Positions 8,332-15,663 of a stretch of 17,888 nt of DNA are shown here, piece after piece (the stretch's first letter is position 1; each line of letters begins with the position of its first letter). The stretch lies in the NCBI GenBank assembly GCA_031257235.1, contig JAIRPA010000171.1, positions 1 through 17,888 of the forward strand, given 5' to 3'. The notes beneath the pieces are model-generated. The model was not told the DNA's origin, did no database searches, and worked only from the letters and a program-made list of their open reading frames with translations. Source of the stretch: Burkholderiales bacterium (GTDB lineage: Bacteria; Pseudomonadota; Gammaproteobacteria; Burkholderiales; Casimicrobiaceae). The translations under genes and the position numbers were made by a program.

Positions 8332-8506
8332 ACGCCGCGAAGCGGCGTCACAAGCGGACTTGATCCGCAATCCGGTTTTACCGCTTTTAGCGGGACGAAC
8401 ACCGTTCGCCCCTACGCAAAAAAGTATCGGGCTTTGCCCGACCTTTTTTGGAAATTTCACACCGGCAAAAAGTAATACTTTTTGCCGAATAGCTTTTTGC
8501 CGAACC
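8332..8506. repeat. Composite palindromic repeat block between glrK and gspK
   Basis: The 362-base divergent gap 8197-8558 has no credible gene; the open frame across it is repeat-derived. The block contains ACGCCGC-gaa-GCGGCGT (8332-8348); an inverted copy of the CCGGATTGC unit (8354-8381); a CGAAC-acc-GTTCG palindrome ending in CGCCCCTAC (8392-8415); a nested hairpin AAAAAAGT...TCGGGC-ttt-GCCCGA...CTTTTTT; and CGGCAAAAAGTA-a-TACTTTTTGCCG (8463-8487), followed by a partial extra copy. Positions 8392-8487 align almost base for base with 12053-12152. Promoters for glrK and gspK must lie in this gap, but I see no convincing pair of boxes. Confidence 0.8.
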
Positions 8507-8558
8507 TCTCCGACAAAACTTGCTAAACTAGCCCCCTGATTGATCACAGAAGCAAAAA

Positions 8559-9428
8559 ATGTTTGTTGGGCAGACGCGCAAGAAAACGCGCGGAATGGCG
8601 TTAATTTTGGCGATGTTGATTGCGGCCATCGCGGCGACGGTGGCGGTGACGCTGATCGACAATCAGTCGCGTTGGATGCAAAGCGTTGAAACGCGCCGCG
8701 ATTACGCGCAAGCCAAATCGTTGGCCGTGGCAGGGCTTTACTGGGCAACGCACGTTTTAGACGAAGACGCGCGGCAAAGTCAGGTCGATCATTTGTTGGA
8801 GTCTTGGGCTTACCCCCTCCCGCCCACGCCGATTGAAAACGGAATGATCGAAGGGCAGATTATCGATTTGCAGGGAAAAATCAACCTTAATTCCTTACTC
8901 CCCGGCTCAAGATACCGAACGGAAACGCAAAGAAGTTTGACGCGGCTTGCCGTGTTGTTAAACCTTGACCCCGCCCTTTTGACGCCGGTATTTGCGCGGT
9001 TTGCCGAACCGGAAAGCCCGTTGTCTTCGGTTGCCGCCAAAAAGCCGGAAATCCCCCCGATGTTTGATGCCTCCGAGCTTGCCGCCTTATTGCCTGCCGC
9101 CGCGTTTAATAAAATCTTGGCGTTTGTCACCGCCTTGCCGGAGGCAACGCCGGTCAACGTCAACACGGCAACGCGCGAAGTGATTGCCGCGATGCTCCCG
9201 GATTTGACGGAGGGAGAGGTGACGGAATTCATCGAGAAGCGCCCCTTTCGTTCGGCGGCAAGCCTTCGTGCGGCACTGCCGGGCAGACGCCGAAACGGCG
9301 CGATTGCCGTCGCAAGCCGTTATTTTTTCATCACGGTTCGCGCCGTACAAAATCAAACCGAAAGTTCCGCGCAGGCGATCGTGTGTCGCAAAGAGTCTCC
9401 GGAAATCATCCGAAGAACGGTAGAATGA
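8559..9428 (+). CDS. gspK: Type II secretion minor pseudopilin GspK
   Basis: A 289-residue T2SS minor pseudopilin, which sits at the tip of the periplasmic pseudopilus. The prepilin leader MFVGQTRKKTRG ends at G12, followed by the hydrophobic helix MALILAMLIAAIAATVAV, the usual GspK cleavage context; this requires the ATG at 8559 and excludes the ATG at 8595. Downstream, GQIIDLQGKINLNSLL and the helix-hairpin-helix-like PVNVNTATREVIAAMLPDL are family signatures. The Shine-Dalgarno sequence is poor. Known family members are about 310-330 residues, so this is slightly short. It opens a gspKLMN cluster; gspC to gspJ, which normally precede gspK, are not in this window. Confidence 0.9.
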   Translation: MFVGQTRKKTRGMALILAMLIAAIAATVAVTLIDNQSRWMQSVETRRDYAQAKSLAVAGLYWATHVLDEDARQSQVDHLLESWAYPLPPTPIENGMIEGQIIDLQGKINLNSLLPGSRYRTETQRSLTRLAVLLNLDPALLTPVFARFAEPESPLSSVAAKKPEIPPMFDASELAALLPAAAFNKILAFVTALPEATPVNVNTATREVIAAMLPDLTEGEVTEFIEKRPFRSAASLRAALPGRRRNGAIAVASRYFFITVRAVQNQTESSAQAIVCRKESPEIIRRTVE

Positions 9429-9430
9429 TG

Positions 9431-9479
9431 CCTTCGCAAGCCCGCCAAAACGCACCTTCGCGGTTTGCAAACGCCTCTT
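9431..9479. repeat. Imperfect palindrome between gspK and gspL
   Basis: The 74-base gap between the two gsp genes holds CCTTCGCAAGCCCGCCAAAA and its loose inverse CGCGGTTTGCAAACGCCTCTT. Read on the minus strand it resembles 3825-3890, sharing an AAGA start, TTTGCA, GGCGG and CTTGC-AAGG. The unit is degenerate, so assignment to the same family is tentative. Confidence 0.45.
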
Positions 9480-9502
9480 AAAAACCGCTATATTGTTGCC
9501 TT

Positions 9503-10699
9503 ATGTTGCTGATCCGCGTTTACATTGATCGTCCTTTTGATGCTCGTGACGAATACGAGTGGGCGCTTTTTGACGCGCACGGGCAATGTCAACGCGAAGG
9601 CAAAACACTGCCCGCCGACTTTCCGAAAGCCGACCGCCATCACGCCGTGTTATCGGTGACACTCACCCCTTCCGTCATACTTCGCTTGCCCCCCATGTCG
9701 GGCGCGCGTTTGGAGGGCGCGGTTCGCTTGGCGTTGGAAGACCGTTTGATCGGCGCGGTGGATGCGTATGCGATTTCTTTAGCGCTTTTGCCCGAAGGCG
9801 GGGTTTTGGTGCGGCGCGTGGAAAAGTCTTTGTTGGACGCCCTCAAAAAAGCCGGATTTACCCAAGTGATCTCCGAAGCCGATTTGGTGGAGACTTTCCA
9901 CAACACATGGCAGTGTTGCGTCAATGCTCATGGCGCGGGGTTTGTGCGGCGAGACGACAAAACCGCGTTTTCCGTCCACCTGTCCGGCGAGTCCATGCCT
10001 CAAGAATTAGCCCTTGCCTTAAAACAATCCGACCCCAAACCCGAAGCCGTCGTACTCCAGATGCCGCACGCGCACCGCATTGCCGCGCATTGGCAAAATA
10101 GCGACCCTTTAATCCGATGGCGCGCCGGTCAACCATGGAACCTCATGCGCGCGCCGTCCGACCGTTTTGCCGCTGCGGTGAATCTTCTGCCGCAAGACAA
10201 AAAAACCGCCGGCGTGGCGTCGATGTCACTTCATCCGTTTTGGCGGTACGGGGTCATTGCCCTCCTCTTAGCCGGCGTGCTTCATGTGGCGGCGACCACG
10301 TTGGCGTGGGGTTACGCGCACTTTTCCCGTCGACAAATTGTCGACGGGTTTGAACGGTTGGCCAAAGAAGCCGGCGTTCCCGTCCAAGCCTCTCCCGTGG
10401 CCACACAAAAGGCTTTGGATCGCGCGTTGGAAAACAAATGGCACAAAGCGGGTTTGTTGGCGCCCGATGACGCCATCGCCTTGTTGGCAAAATGCGCGGC
10501 GGTTTTGTCGGCAATGCCTCCGGCAAGAAGCGCGCAGTACGATCACGGTTCGTGGACCTTAGAATGGAGTCAATTGTCGCCCGAACAACAAAAAGCCGTG
10601 GAGACGCAGTTGCGACGCGAAGGGCTTTCGGTGATGGGCGGGGTCAATCCCTCAGGCGGTTTTAAGTTGCGCATTGAACGCGCTTATGTGGCTTTTTAG
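9503..10699 (+). CDS. gspL: Type II secretion inner-membrane protein GspL
   Basis: A 398-residue bitopic inner-membrane protein. The cytoplasmic part (about 1-245) has the actin-like fold that recruits the secretion ATPase GspE; LRLPPMSGARLEGAVRLALED (60-80) and AVNLLPQ (225-231) match the family. A single membrane helix spans about 248-270, followed by a small periplasmic domain that pairs with GspM. No good Shine-Dalgarno sequence precedes ATG 9503. It lies 74 bases after gspK and nine before gspM. No GspE gene is visible here, so its partner must be encoded elsewhere. Confidence 0.88.
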   Translation: MLLIRVYIDRPFDARDEYEWALFDAHGQCQREGKTLPADFPKADRHHAVLSVTLTPSVILRLPPMSGARLEGAVRLALEDRLIGAVDAYAISLALLPEGGVLVRRVEKSLLDALKKAGFTQVISEADLVETFHNTWQCCVNAHGAGFVRRDDKTAFSVHLSGESMPQELALALKQSDPKPEAVVLQMPHAHRIAAHWQNSDPLIRWRAGQPWNLMRAPSDRFAAAVNLLPQDKKTAGVASMSLHPFWRYGVIALLLAGVLHVAATTLAWGYAHFSRRQIVDGFERLAKEAGVPVQASPVATQKALDRALENKWHKAGLLAPDDAIALLAKCAAVLSAMPPARSAQYDHGSWTLEWSQLSPEQQKAVETQLRREGLSVMGGVNPSGGFKLRIERAYVAF

Positions 10700-10708
10700 G
10701 AAAAGACG

Positions 10709-11224
10709 ATGGATGCTTTAGCGCCGACTTTAAAAACCCGGTTTTATCATGCCAAAGCCTCGTGGCAGGCTCGCCCCAAACGCGAACGTCTTTTTGCCGT
10801 CACCTTGTTGATCCTTTTTGCGGGCATCCTTTTTTGGTTTTTGATGTGGACGCCGATGACCCGCGATCTTGCCGCGCAAAACCTCAACCTGCCGAAAGCG
10901 CGCGCGGCACTTTTGTCGGCACAACAAGCGTGGCGCAACACGGCCGGGCTTTCAAGCGCGGTCTCGCAAAACACGGACGCGCTTGACGCCACCTTGACGC
11001 GGTTTGCCGCGCGTTTTGGTTTATCCGCGCAGTTAAACGGCGTGAAGGTCAATGATCGCACGGTCAGCTGTACCTTAACGACGGTGTCGATGGACGCCTT
11101 AACGCAGTGGTTAGACGCGCTTGCCAAAGACGCGCTTTTATTCCCGACCGCGTTGACCTTAACGCCTCTTGCGCAAAATAACGCCGTGCGGGCAGACATC
11201 ACGCTGACGCGACCTTTACCATGA
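10709..11224 (+). CDS. gspM: Type II secretion inner-membrane protein GspM
   Basis: A 171-residue protein with a short cytoplasmic N-terminus, one membrane helix (about 28-47) and a periplasmic domain of about 120 residues, the standard GspM layout (about 150-180 residues). RPKRERLFAVTLLILFAGILFW at 22-43 resembles the positively charged entry to the helix typical of the family. The start is nine bases after the gspL stop, with AGGA in the overlap region. Its last codon overlaps gspN as ATGA, implying coupled translation. Sequence conservation in GspM is low, so the call leans on position and topology. Confidence 0.85.
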   Translation: MDALAPTLKTRFYHAKASWQARPKRERLFAVTLLILFAGILFWFLMWTPMTRDLAAQNLNLPKARAALLSAQQAWRNTAGLSSAVSQNTDALDATLTRFAARFGLSAQLNGVKVNDRTVSCTLTTVSMDALTQWLDALAKDALLFPTALTLTPLAQNNAVRADITLTRPLP

Positions 11225-11955
11225 AGAAACTCCCTCTGATCGTCATCACGATTTTTGCGTTTTTAATCGCGCTTGTGGTTTTCGCGCCTGCCACGCTTTT
11301 GGATGCTCTTGTCGCGCGCGCCACCGATGATGCGTGGCGGCTCACTCAGGCACGCGGCACCCTCCTGCAAGGCGATGCCGCTTTGGCTTATTCCCACGCC
11401 AACCGCACCGTGGTCTTAACGCCGATTGCGTGGAAGCTCGATGGCGCCGCCCTCTTAAAAGGCGAGATTCGATTTCAATTTGGAGAGACGAAAACCGCTT
11501 TAGGGAGCACGATCACGGCACGCCGTCACGAGATAGAAATTTCGCGCTTGTCGCTCGATCTCAACGCGGAGGTTGCGCGAAATTTTTTGCCCACCCGCGC
11601 CGTACAATCTTTGACCGGGCGCATTTCCATTGACGCGCCGTCGTTGCGCATCAGCGAGCCCTCCATTCTCGGCAACGCGAACGCCCGCTGGAAAAACGCC
11701 GTGTTGTTGATTAACGGGCAACCGTTGAAGTTAGGCGAAGTTCAACTGACTTTTGCCGACGCATCTGCCCATATTTCCAATCAAAAAGGGGAGATTGACA
11801 TCAAAGGCAGCGCGCAAAACATCACGCCGTCAAGCGCGCCAAGCGGCGAGATCACGATCACCCCCAACGCGATGACCTCTGATTCCACCCGCCAACTTTT
11901 GACGGTGTTGGGCGGCGACGCCCCCAATACAGGGAACGTGGTGTTACGGTGGTAG
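11221..11955 (+). CDS. gspN: Type II secretion protein GspN
   Basis: A 244-residue protein with one N-terminal membrane helix or uncleaved signal (about 4-24), then a periplasmic beta-rich region with repeated short strands such as VVLTPIAWKLDGAALLKGEIRF. GspN occurs only in some T2SS clusters, at the downstream end, as here. Its exact role is not settled and it is dispensable in some species. The ATG at 11221 overlaps the gspM stop by four bases. The gene is followed at once by a strong hairpin, marking the end of the gspKLMN transcript. Confidence 0.83.
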   Translation: MKKLPLIVITIFAFLIALVVFAPATLLDALVARATDDAWRLTQARGTLLQGDAALAYSHANRTVVLTPIAWKLDGAALLKGEIRFQFGETKTALGSTITARRHEIEISRLSLDLNAEVARNFLPTRAVQSLTGRISIDAPSLRISEPSILGNANARWKNAVLLINGQPLKLGEVQLTFADASAHISNQKGEIDIKGSAQNITPSSAPSGEITITPNAMTSDSTRQLLTVLGGDAPNTGNVVLRW

Positions 11956-11960
11956 GGCTT

Positions 11961-11990
11961 CGCCCAAAAGTAAAAACCTACTTTTGGGCG
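11961..11990. terminator. Hairpin after gspN
   Basis: CGCCCAAAAGTA (11961-11972) and TACTTTTGGGCG (11979-11990) form a perfect 12-base-pair stem with a six-base loop, five bases after the gspN stop. There is no long T tract after it, so it may be a terminator or a transcript-stabilising hairpin. Confidence 0.6.
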
Positions 11991-12003
11991 GTTGAAAATC
12001 ACC

Positions 12004-12035
12004 AAAAAATCGCGGGGGGACCCCGACGATTTTTT
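12004..12035. terminator. Bidirectional terminator-like hairpin
   Basis: AAAAAATCG (12004-12012) pairs with CGATTTTTT (12027-12035), with GGGG facing CCCC inside. A tracts on one side and T tracts on the other make it a plausible terminator in both directions between convergent gspN and the MFS gene. Confidence 0.6.
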
Positions 12036-12052
12036 GTAGGAAAGGCGCATGC

Positions 12053-12152
12053 GGGCGAACAGAGTTCGCCCCTACACAAAAAAGTGACCGGCTTTGCCGG
12101 TACTTTTTTTGGAAACTTCAACCGGCAAAAAGTAAAACCCTACTTTTTGCCG
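12053..12152. repeat. Composite palindromic repeat block between gspN and the MFS gene
   Basis: Three palindromes follow one another. They are GGGCGAAC-aga-GTTCGCCC (12053-12071); AAAAAAGT-g-ACCGGC-ttt-GCCGGT-ACTTTTTT (12078-12109); and CGGCAAAAAGTA-aaaccc-TACTTTTTGCCG (12123-12152), a perfect 12-base-pair stem. The block repeats 8392-8487. The last hairpin contains the MFS stop codon (12140-12142). Confidence 0.85.
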
Positions 12153-13372
12153 AACCCTCTGATTCCTGAAGTCCCCGCGACGTTAAACACGGTGAACATC
12201 GCCAACAAAAACACGCCACCGATCACCGGATAAACCCATGAATTTAACCCATGGTCGAGCAACAAGCCAAAGGTAAACGGCGCCAAGGTGGAGCCAATGT
12301 CCATGCCCGAATAAACAAACCCGTAAACGCGACCGGTGGCGCCTTGGGGGGCGACGCTTCTGACGATTAAATCACGCGAGGGCGCGGCAACCCCCACCGC
12401 AAACCCCATCACCGAAAACGCAAGAAACGCCGTCGACCCTAAAAGGGGAATCACCCACAAAAGCAAAAGCGCGATGCCGCCTGCGGCAGACAAACTTGCG
12501 ACGGCGATTTTGGCGTGACTGATGTTTTTGGAGGCCGCCACGCCGCCGACCAATACTCCCGCCGTGGAGCCGACAAAATACGCGGAAAGCGCGAACGATG
12601 CCCACGCCAAAGTCAATTGAAAATCATTGTGCAACACCGAGGTGGTGAACGATTGAATGCCGCCGCCTGAAAAAGACTGCAACAACATGAATAAAAAACA
12701 TAATATCGTGGCGCGTTGCCACCAGCTCTGTGAGGCAAGAGACGTTGGCGCATCGCCTAATGCCGCGGCTTTTGCCTTGTGCGCCACCGGTGTGGTTTTG
12801 ATGAATTCGTATTGAGATAACAACATCAAAAAGAGGCACAAACCAATGCCGCCTAAAATCATCACCGCGGCGCGCCAACCCAATTGCGACGCAAGCGCGT
12901 AGCTGACCACCGGCGATAACGCCCAACCGATATTGCCGCCGATGCCATGCACCGAGAAGGCGTAACCCAAACGTCTTTCGTGGATGTTTTCGTTCATGAT
13001 GGCAAAATCGCACGGGTGAAAAACGCCGTTGCCCAATCCCATCAACACCGCAAAAACATACATCACATAAATATTGGGCGCGAAAGAGCAGGCAAAAATG
13101 CCGCCCGCCAACAAGAACACACCGGAAAGCAAAATCGCGCGCGCGCCGATACGGTCGACCAAAAACCCCGACACAAATTGCGAGACACTGCTGGTGACGA
13201 AAAAAAGGCTCACCATAAAACCCAGCTGCGCCCACGAGACATCAAACCCCTCTTTCAACAGTGGGAAAAGCGGCGGCAACACCCATTGAAAAAAGTGAGA
13301 AGACCCGTGCGCCAAACCGATGACGCTCGTCACGCGAAAGTCCTTAGAATTGAAAAGTGCCGCAATCGCCAT
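12140..13372 (-). CDS. MFS transporter, fosmidomycin-resistance (Fsr)-like
   Basis: A 410-residue inner-membrane protein with about 12 hydrophobic segments in two halves, a central loop near 200-210, and the MFS loop motif DRIGAR (73-78) between helices 2 and 3. LGLAHGSSHFFQWVLPPLFPLL-type N-terminal sequence, GLGNGVFHP (112-120) and VHGIGGNIGWALSPV (141-155) resemble the Fsr-like efflux branch. The substrate cannot be deduced. The ATG at 13372 directly follows the TAA of the transglutaminase gene (13373-13375), with GAAAGG upstream, so the two are almost certainly co-transcribed and translationally coupled. The last residues (about SGIRGFGKK) and the stop lie inside a dispersed repeat, so the C-terminal tail is likely repeat-derived. 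Confidence 0.88.
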   Translation of the reverse strand: MAIAALFNSKDFRVTSVIGLAHGSSHFFQWVLPPLFPLLKEGFDVSWAQLGFMVSLFFVTSSVSQFVSGFLVDRIGARAILLSGVFLLAGGIFACSFAPNIYVMYVFAVLMGLGNGVFHPCDFAIMNENIHERRLGYAFSVHGIGGNIGWALSPVVSYALASQLGWRAAVMILGGIGLCLFLMLLSQYEFIKTTPVAHKAKAAALGDAPTSLASQSWWQRATILCFLFMLLQSFSGGGIQSFTTSVLHNDFQLTLAWASFALSAYFVGSTAGVLVGGVAASKNISHAKIAVASLSAAGGIALLLLWVIPLLGSTAFLAFSVMGFAVGVAAPSRDLIVRSVAPQGATGRVYGFVYSGMDIGSTLAPFTFGLLLDHGLNSWVYPVIGGVFLLAMFTVFNVAGTSGIRGFGKK

Positions 13373-15550
13373 TTATAAAACCTTTCTTAGTTGTCGTGCC
13401 GTGGGCAAACGACGCATCAGTGTTTTTAACTCTTGGGAAAGCCGCGCGCGATCTTTGCCGCCGAGGTTTCCGTAACGCAATAATGTGTAAGCCCGCTCAA
13501 AACGGGAAAAAAGTATAGCGTATTCCGTCCAACGCGATCGCGCGCGCGATAAATAGGTTTTTGCGCCTTCGTGCGGCTCGCGCGGCAGACCGCTTTGGGC
13601 AAGACGGGTGGTCAAGGTTTCCCACGCGTGTTGAATCGGATCGCGCCGGCTTCCGCGTTTGAACACCAGAACGGCAAGCGCGGCAAGCCAAACCATGGCG
13701 CCGATCAAGATGATCGACACAATGCGCCAAAGATCGTCGGTGACGTTCCAATCCTGCCAAAGCGCGCGTTGTTTGTTGTAATTAAATTCCACCACCTGAC
13801 GTGTCCATAAGTATTTAAAAGCATCCCAACGAAGTGCCATTCGGGAAAACCACGAATCATCTTGTGCGGCGGCGGCGGACGTTTCTTCGCTTTGAGACAA
13901 CGATCCCCGGCGATGATATTCGACACGATTGGGCGCGATGGCGGCGGTCGGGTCAACGCGTCTCCATTCGTTGTCGATCAAAACTTCCGCCCAAGCGTGC
14001 GCGTCGGATTGGCGAACAATCATATAATTGCCGCCCTCGCGGTTCATTTCGCCACCTTGATAGCCGGTGACCACCCGCGCCGGCACGCCGGCGGCGCGCA
14101 TCATGAACACAAACGCGCCCGCGTAGTGTTCGCAAAATCCGCGACGCGCGTTGAACATGAATTCGTCCAAAGGTTTTTCGGGATTCACGTAATCGTAGTC
14201 AGGCGTGAGCGTGTAATAAAAAGGTTCGGTTCGGATGTAGCGCAAGACGGCATTCACAAAAGCGTCGGGCGAGGCAACCCCCGCGCGCAACGATTGCGCC
14301 AGCTCAACCGTTTTGGGCGCGGCATCGCGCGGCAGGAAGAGGTTGTCCCGCGCTTCGTTGTCTAACAACACCGGGAAACGATCGGTTAAAACGGAGGTTT
14401 GGGTATAACGAATCTGTGTGGCAATCGGCGCGTAAGAAAACAATTGACGAGAGGCGCGTAAAAACGCAAAGCGCGCGCCGCCCTCCATCGCGCCGCTTTC
14501 CAATTGCGGCAGGGAGGCGACCGAATCAATCGCAAAAAGCCAATGTCGGAAAGAAGGCTCCAGCATCACGCTGTAACGAATCGGCGTGCCGCGATCGTGC
14601 ACGCGGTTGAACAAAGGTTCGGCGCGGATGATGGGCGACATGGCGGGTCGCCAGACCAAGCCGTCGAACGCCGAAAAAACAGGTCCCCGCCAATAAAGAT
14701 GTCGGTTTTGCGGCACGGCTCCTTCAAACTCCACGCGAAAGGCGACGGTGTCGGACGCCATCAATTCGCTGACCTCTCCGGGCGCCATCGTGTCGGATAA
14801 CCCCGTTTTTGCCATGTTGCCGTAGGGAATCCCCCAAAGCGGCGCGGCAAGACGAGGAAAGAGGAAAAACAGCAACACGGCAATCGGCAAGCCCTGAAGA
14901 ACCCAAAGCGAGAAGCGTTTCATGGTGTGTTTCACGGCAGTGGCGTTGAACGTGTCGTAAGGGCGGGAAAGTGCGCGCAACAATCCGCCGATGACAAAAA
15001 ACGCGACTAATGAGGAAATCAGAATCAGCGGCGTTTGCGTGTAGTAAAACGCCGTGACCAGCGCGAACGAAGACAGACACACCAGCAACATGGCGTCGCG
15101 GCGGGTGGTCGATTCGGCGTATTTGATCCCGATTAAGATGAAAAGAAACCCCACCGAGGGGTCGCGGAAAAACAAAATGCCGTAAGACAAGCGCACCACG
15201 ACGATCGCGGCAATCCCTAAAACAAAACTCAAGCCCGCCGACCAACGAAAGGGATGTTTTTTGGTGCCGTATTTTTTTGCCTGTCGGTTTTTGATTTTTT
15301 CGGCGGTATGACCGGACACGGAATAGGGGTCATCGGCGGCGGGACGCTTTAAGATGAAGTAGAGCGAAATCGCGCGCAAAATCGTGATCGACAAACCAAA
15401 CCCCAAGACGGCAATCGGCACAAAGGGCGCGACTTGCGCCTGCGTGACCATGATCAACAAGGTCAGCCAAAACCAGTGGGTTTTGGTCAATCGCGTGTCC
15501 GGCGAGCCAAAAGTGTTGGGCGTGGCTTTTTTGAAGAATCGGGAAAGCAT
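13373..15550 (-). CDS. tgpA: TgpA-like membrane transglutaminase
   Basis: A 725-residue protein with the TgpA layout: several N-terminal membrane helices (between about 26 and 232), a periplasmic transglutaminase-like domain, one C-terminal helix (about 608-630) and a cytoplasmic tail. The catalytic triad is visible as C473 in RGFCEHYAGAF, H518 in DAHAWAEV and D533 in RVDPTAA. TgpA is needed for viability in Pseudomonas aeruginosa; its natural substrate is not known. The frame stays open up to 15742, but the extra 64 residues are encoded by a hairpin repeat and lie upstream of a TATAAT box; I therefore start at ATG 15550. No DUF58 or MoxR genes, common partners elsewhere, are present; it is followed by an MFS gene. 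Confidence 0.88.
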   Translation of the reverse strand: MLSRFFKKATPNTFGSPDTRLTKTHWFWLTLLIMVTQAQVAPFVPIAVLGFGLSITILRAISLYFILKRPAADDPYSVSGHTAEKIKNRQAKKYGTKKHPFRWSAGLSFVLGIAAIVVVRLSYGILFFRDPSVGFLFILIGIKYAESTTRRDAMLLVCLSSFALVTAFYYTQTPLILISSLVAFFVIGGLLRALSRPYDTFNATAVKHTMKRFSLWVLQGLPIAVLLFFLFPRLAAPLWGIPYGNMAKTGLSDTMAPGEVSELMASDTVAFRVEFEGAVPQNRHLYWRGPVFSAFDGLVWRPAMSPIIRAEPLFNRVHDRGTPIRYSVMLEPSFRHWLFAIDSVASLPQLESGAMEGGARFAFLRASRQLFSYAPIATQIRYTQTSVLTDRFPVLLDNEARDNLFLPRDAAPKTVELAQSLRAGVASPDAFVNAVLRYIRTEPFYYTLTPDYDYVNPEKPLDEFMFNARRGFCEHYAGAFVFMMRAAGVPARVVTGYQGGEMNREGGNYMIVRQSDAHAWAEVLIDNEWRRVDPTAAIAPNRVEYHRRGSLSQSEETSAAAAQDDSWFSRMALRWDAFKYLWTRQVVEFNYNKQRALWQDWNVTDDLWRIVSIILIGAMVWLAALAVLVFKRGSRRDPIQHAWETLTTRLAQSGLPREPHEGAKTYLSRARSRWTEYAILFSRFERAYTLLRYGNLGGKDRARLSQELKTLMRRLPTARQLRKVL

Positions 15551-15574
15551 AATGTGGCGCGTGTGTCGGGGGTC

Positions 15575-15580
15575 ATTATA
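15575..15580 (-). promoter_or_regulatory. Candidate -10 box for tgpA-MFS
   Basis: A perfect TATAAT on the minus strand, 24 bases upstream of ATG 15550. No good -35 sits 17 bases away; TTGCCG within the adjacent hairpin repeat is 20 bases off. If used, it gives a leader of about 18 bases and excludes the longer open frame. Confidence 0.4.
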
Positions 15581-15603
15581 ATCAGGAATCAGGAATCGTT
15601 CGG

Positions 15604-15655
15604 CAAAAAGTGAAAACCTACACTCGGACGGCAAAAAGTAGGTTTTCACTTTTTG
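15604..15655. repeat. Perfect 18-bp inverted repeat upstream of tgpA
   Basis: CAAAAAGTGAAAACCTAC (15604-15621) and its exact inverse (15638-15655) flank 16 bases that contain a further CGGCAAAAA. The same words occur at the end of the M48 gene (1833-1849) and in the blocks near 8463 and 12123. It is preceded by ATCAGGAATCAGGAATC (15581-15597). Confidence 0.85.
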
Positions 15656-15663
15656 GCGAATCT

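Noticed and set aside
8299..8748. 149-residue minus-strand open frame overlapping gspK
   Set aside because: Half is repeat sequence and half is the opposite strand of gspK, which has clear family features.
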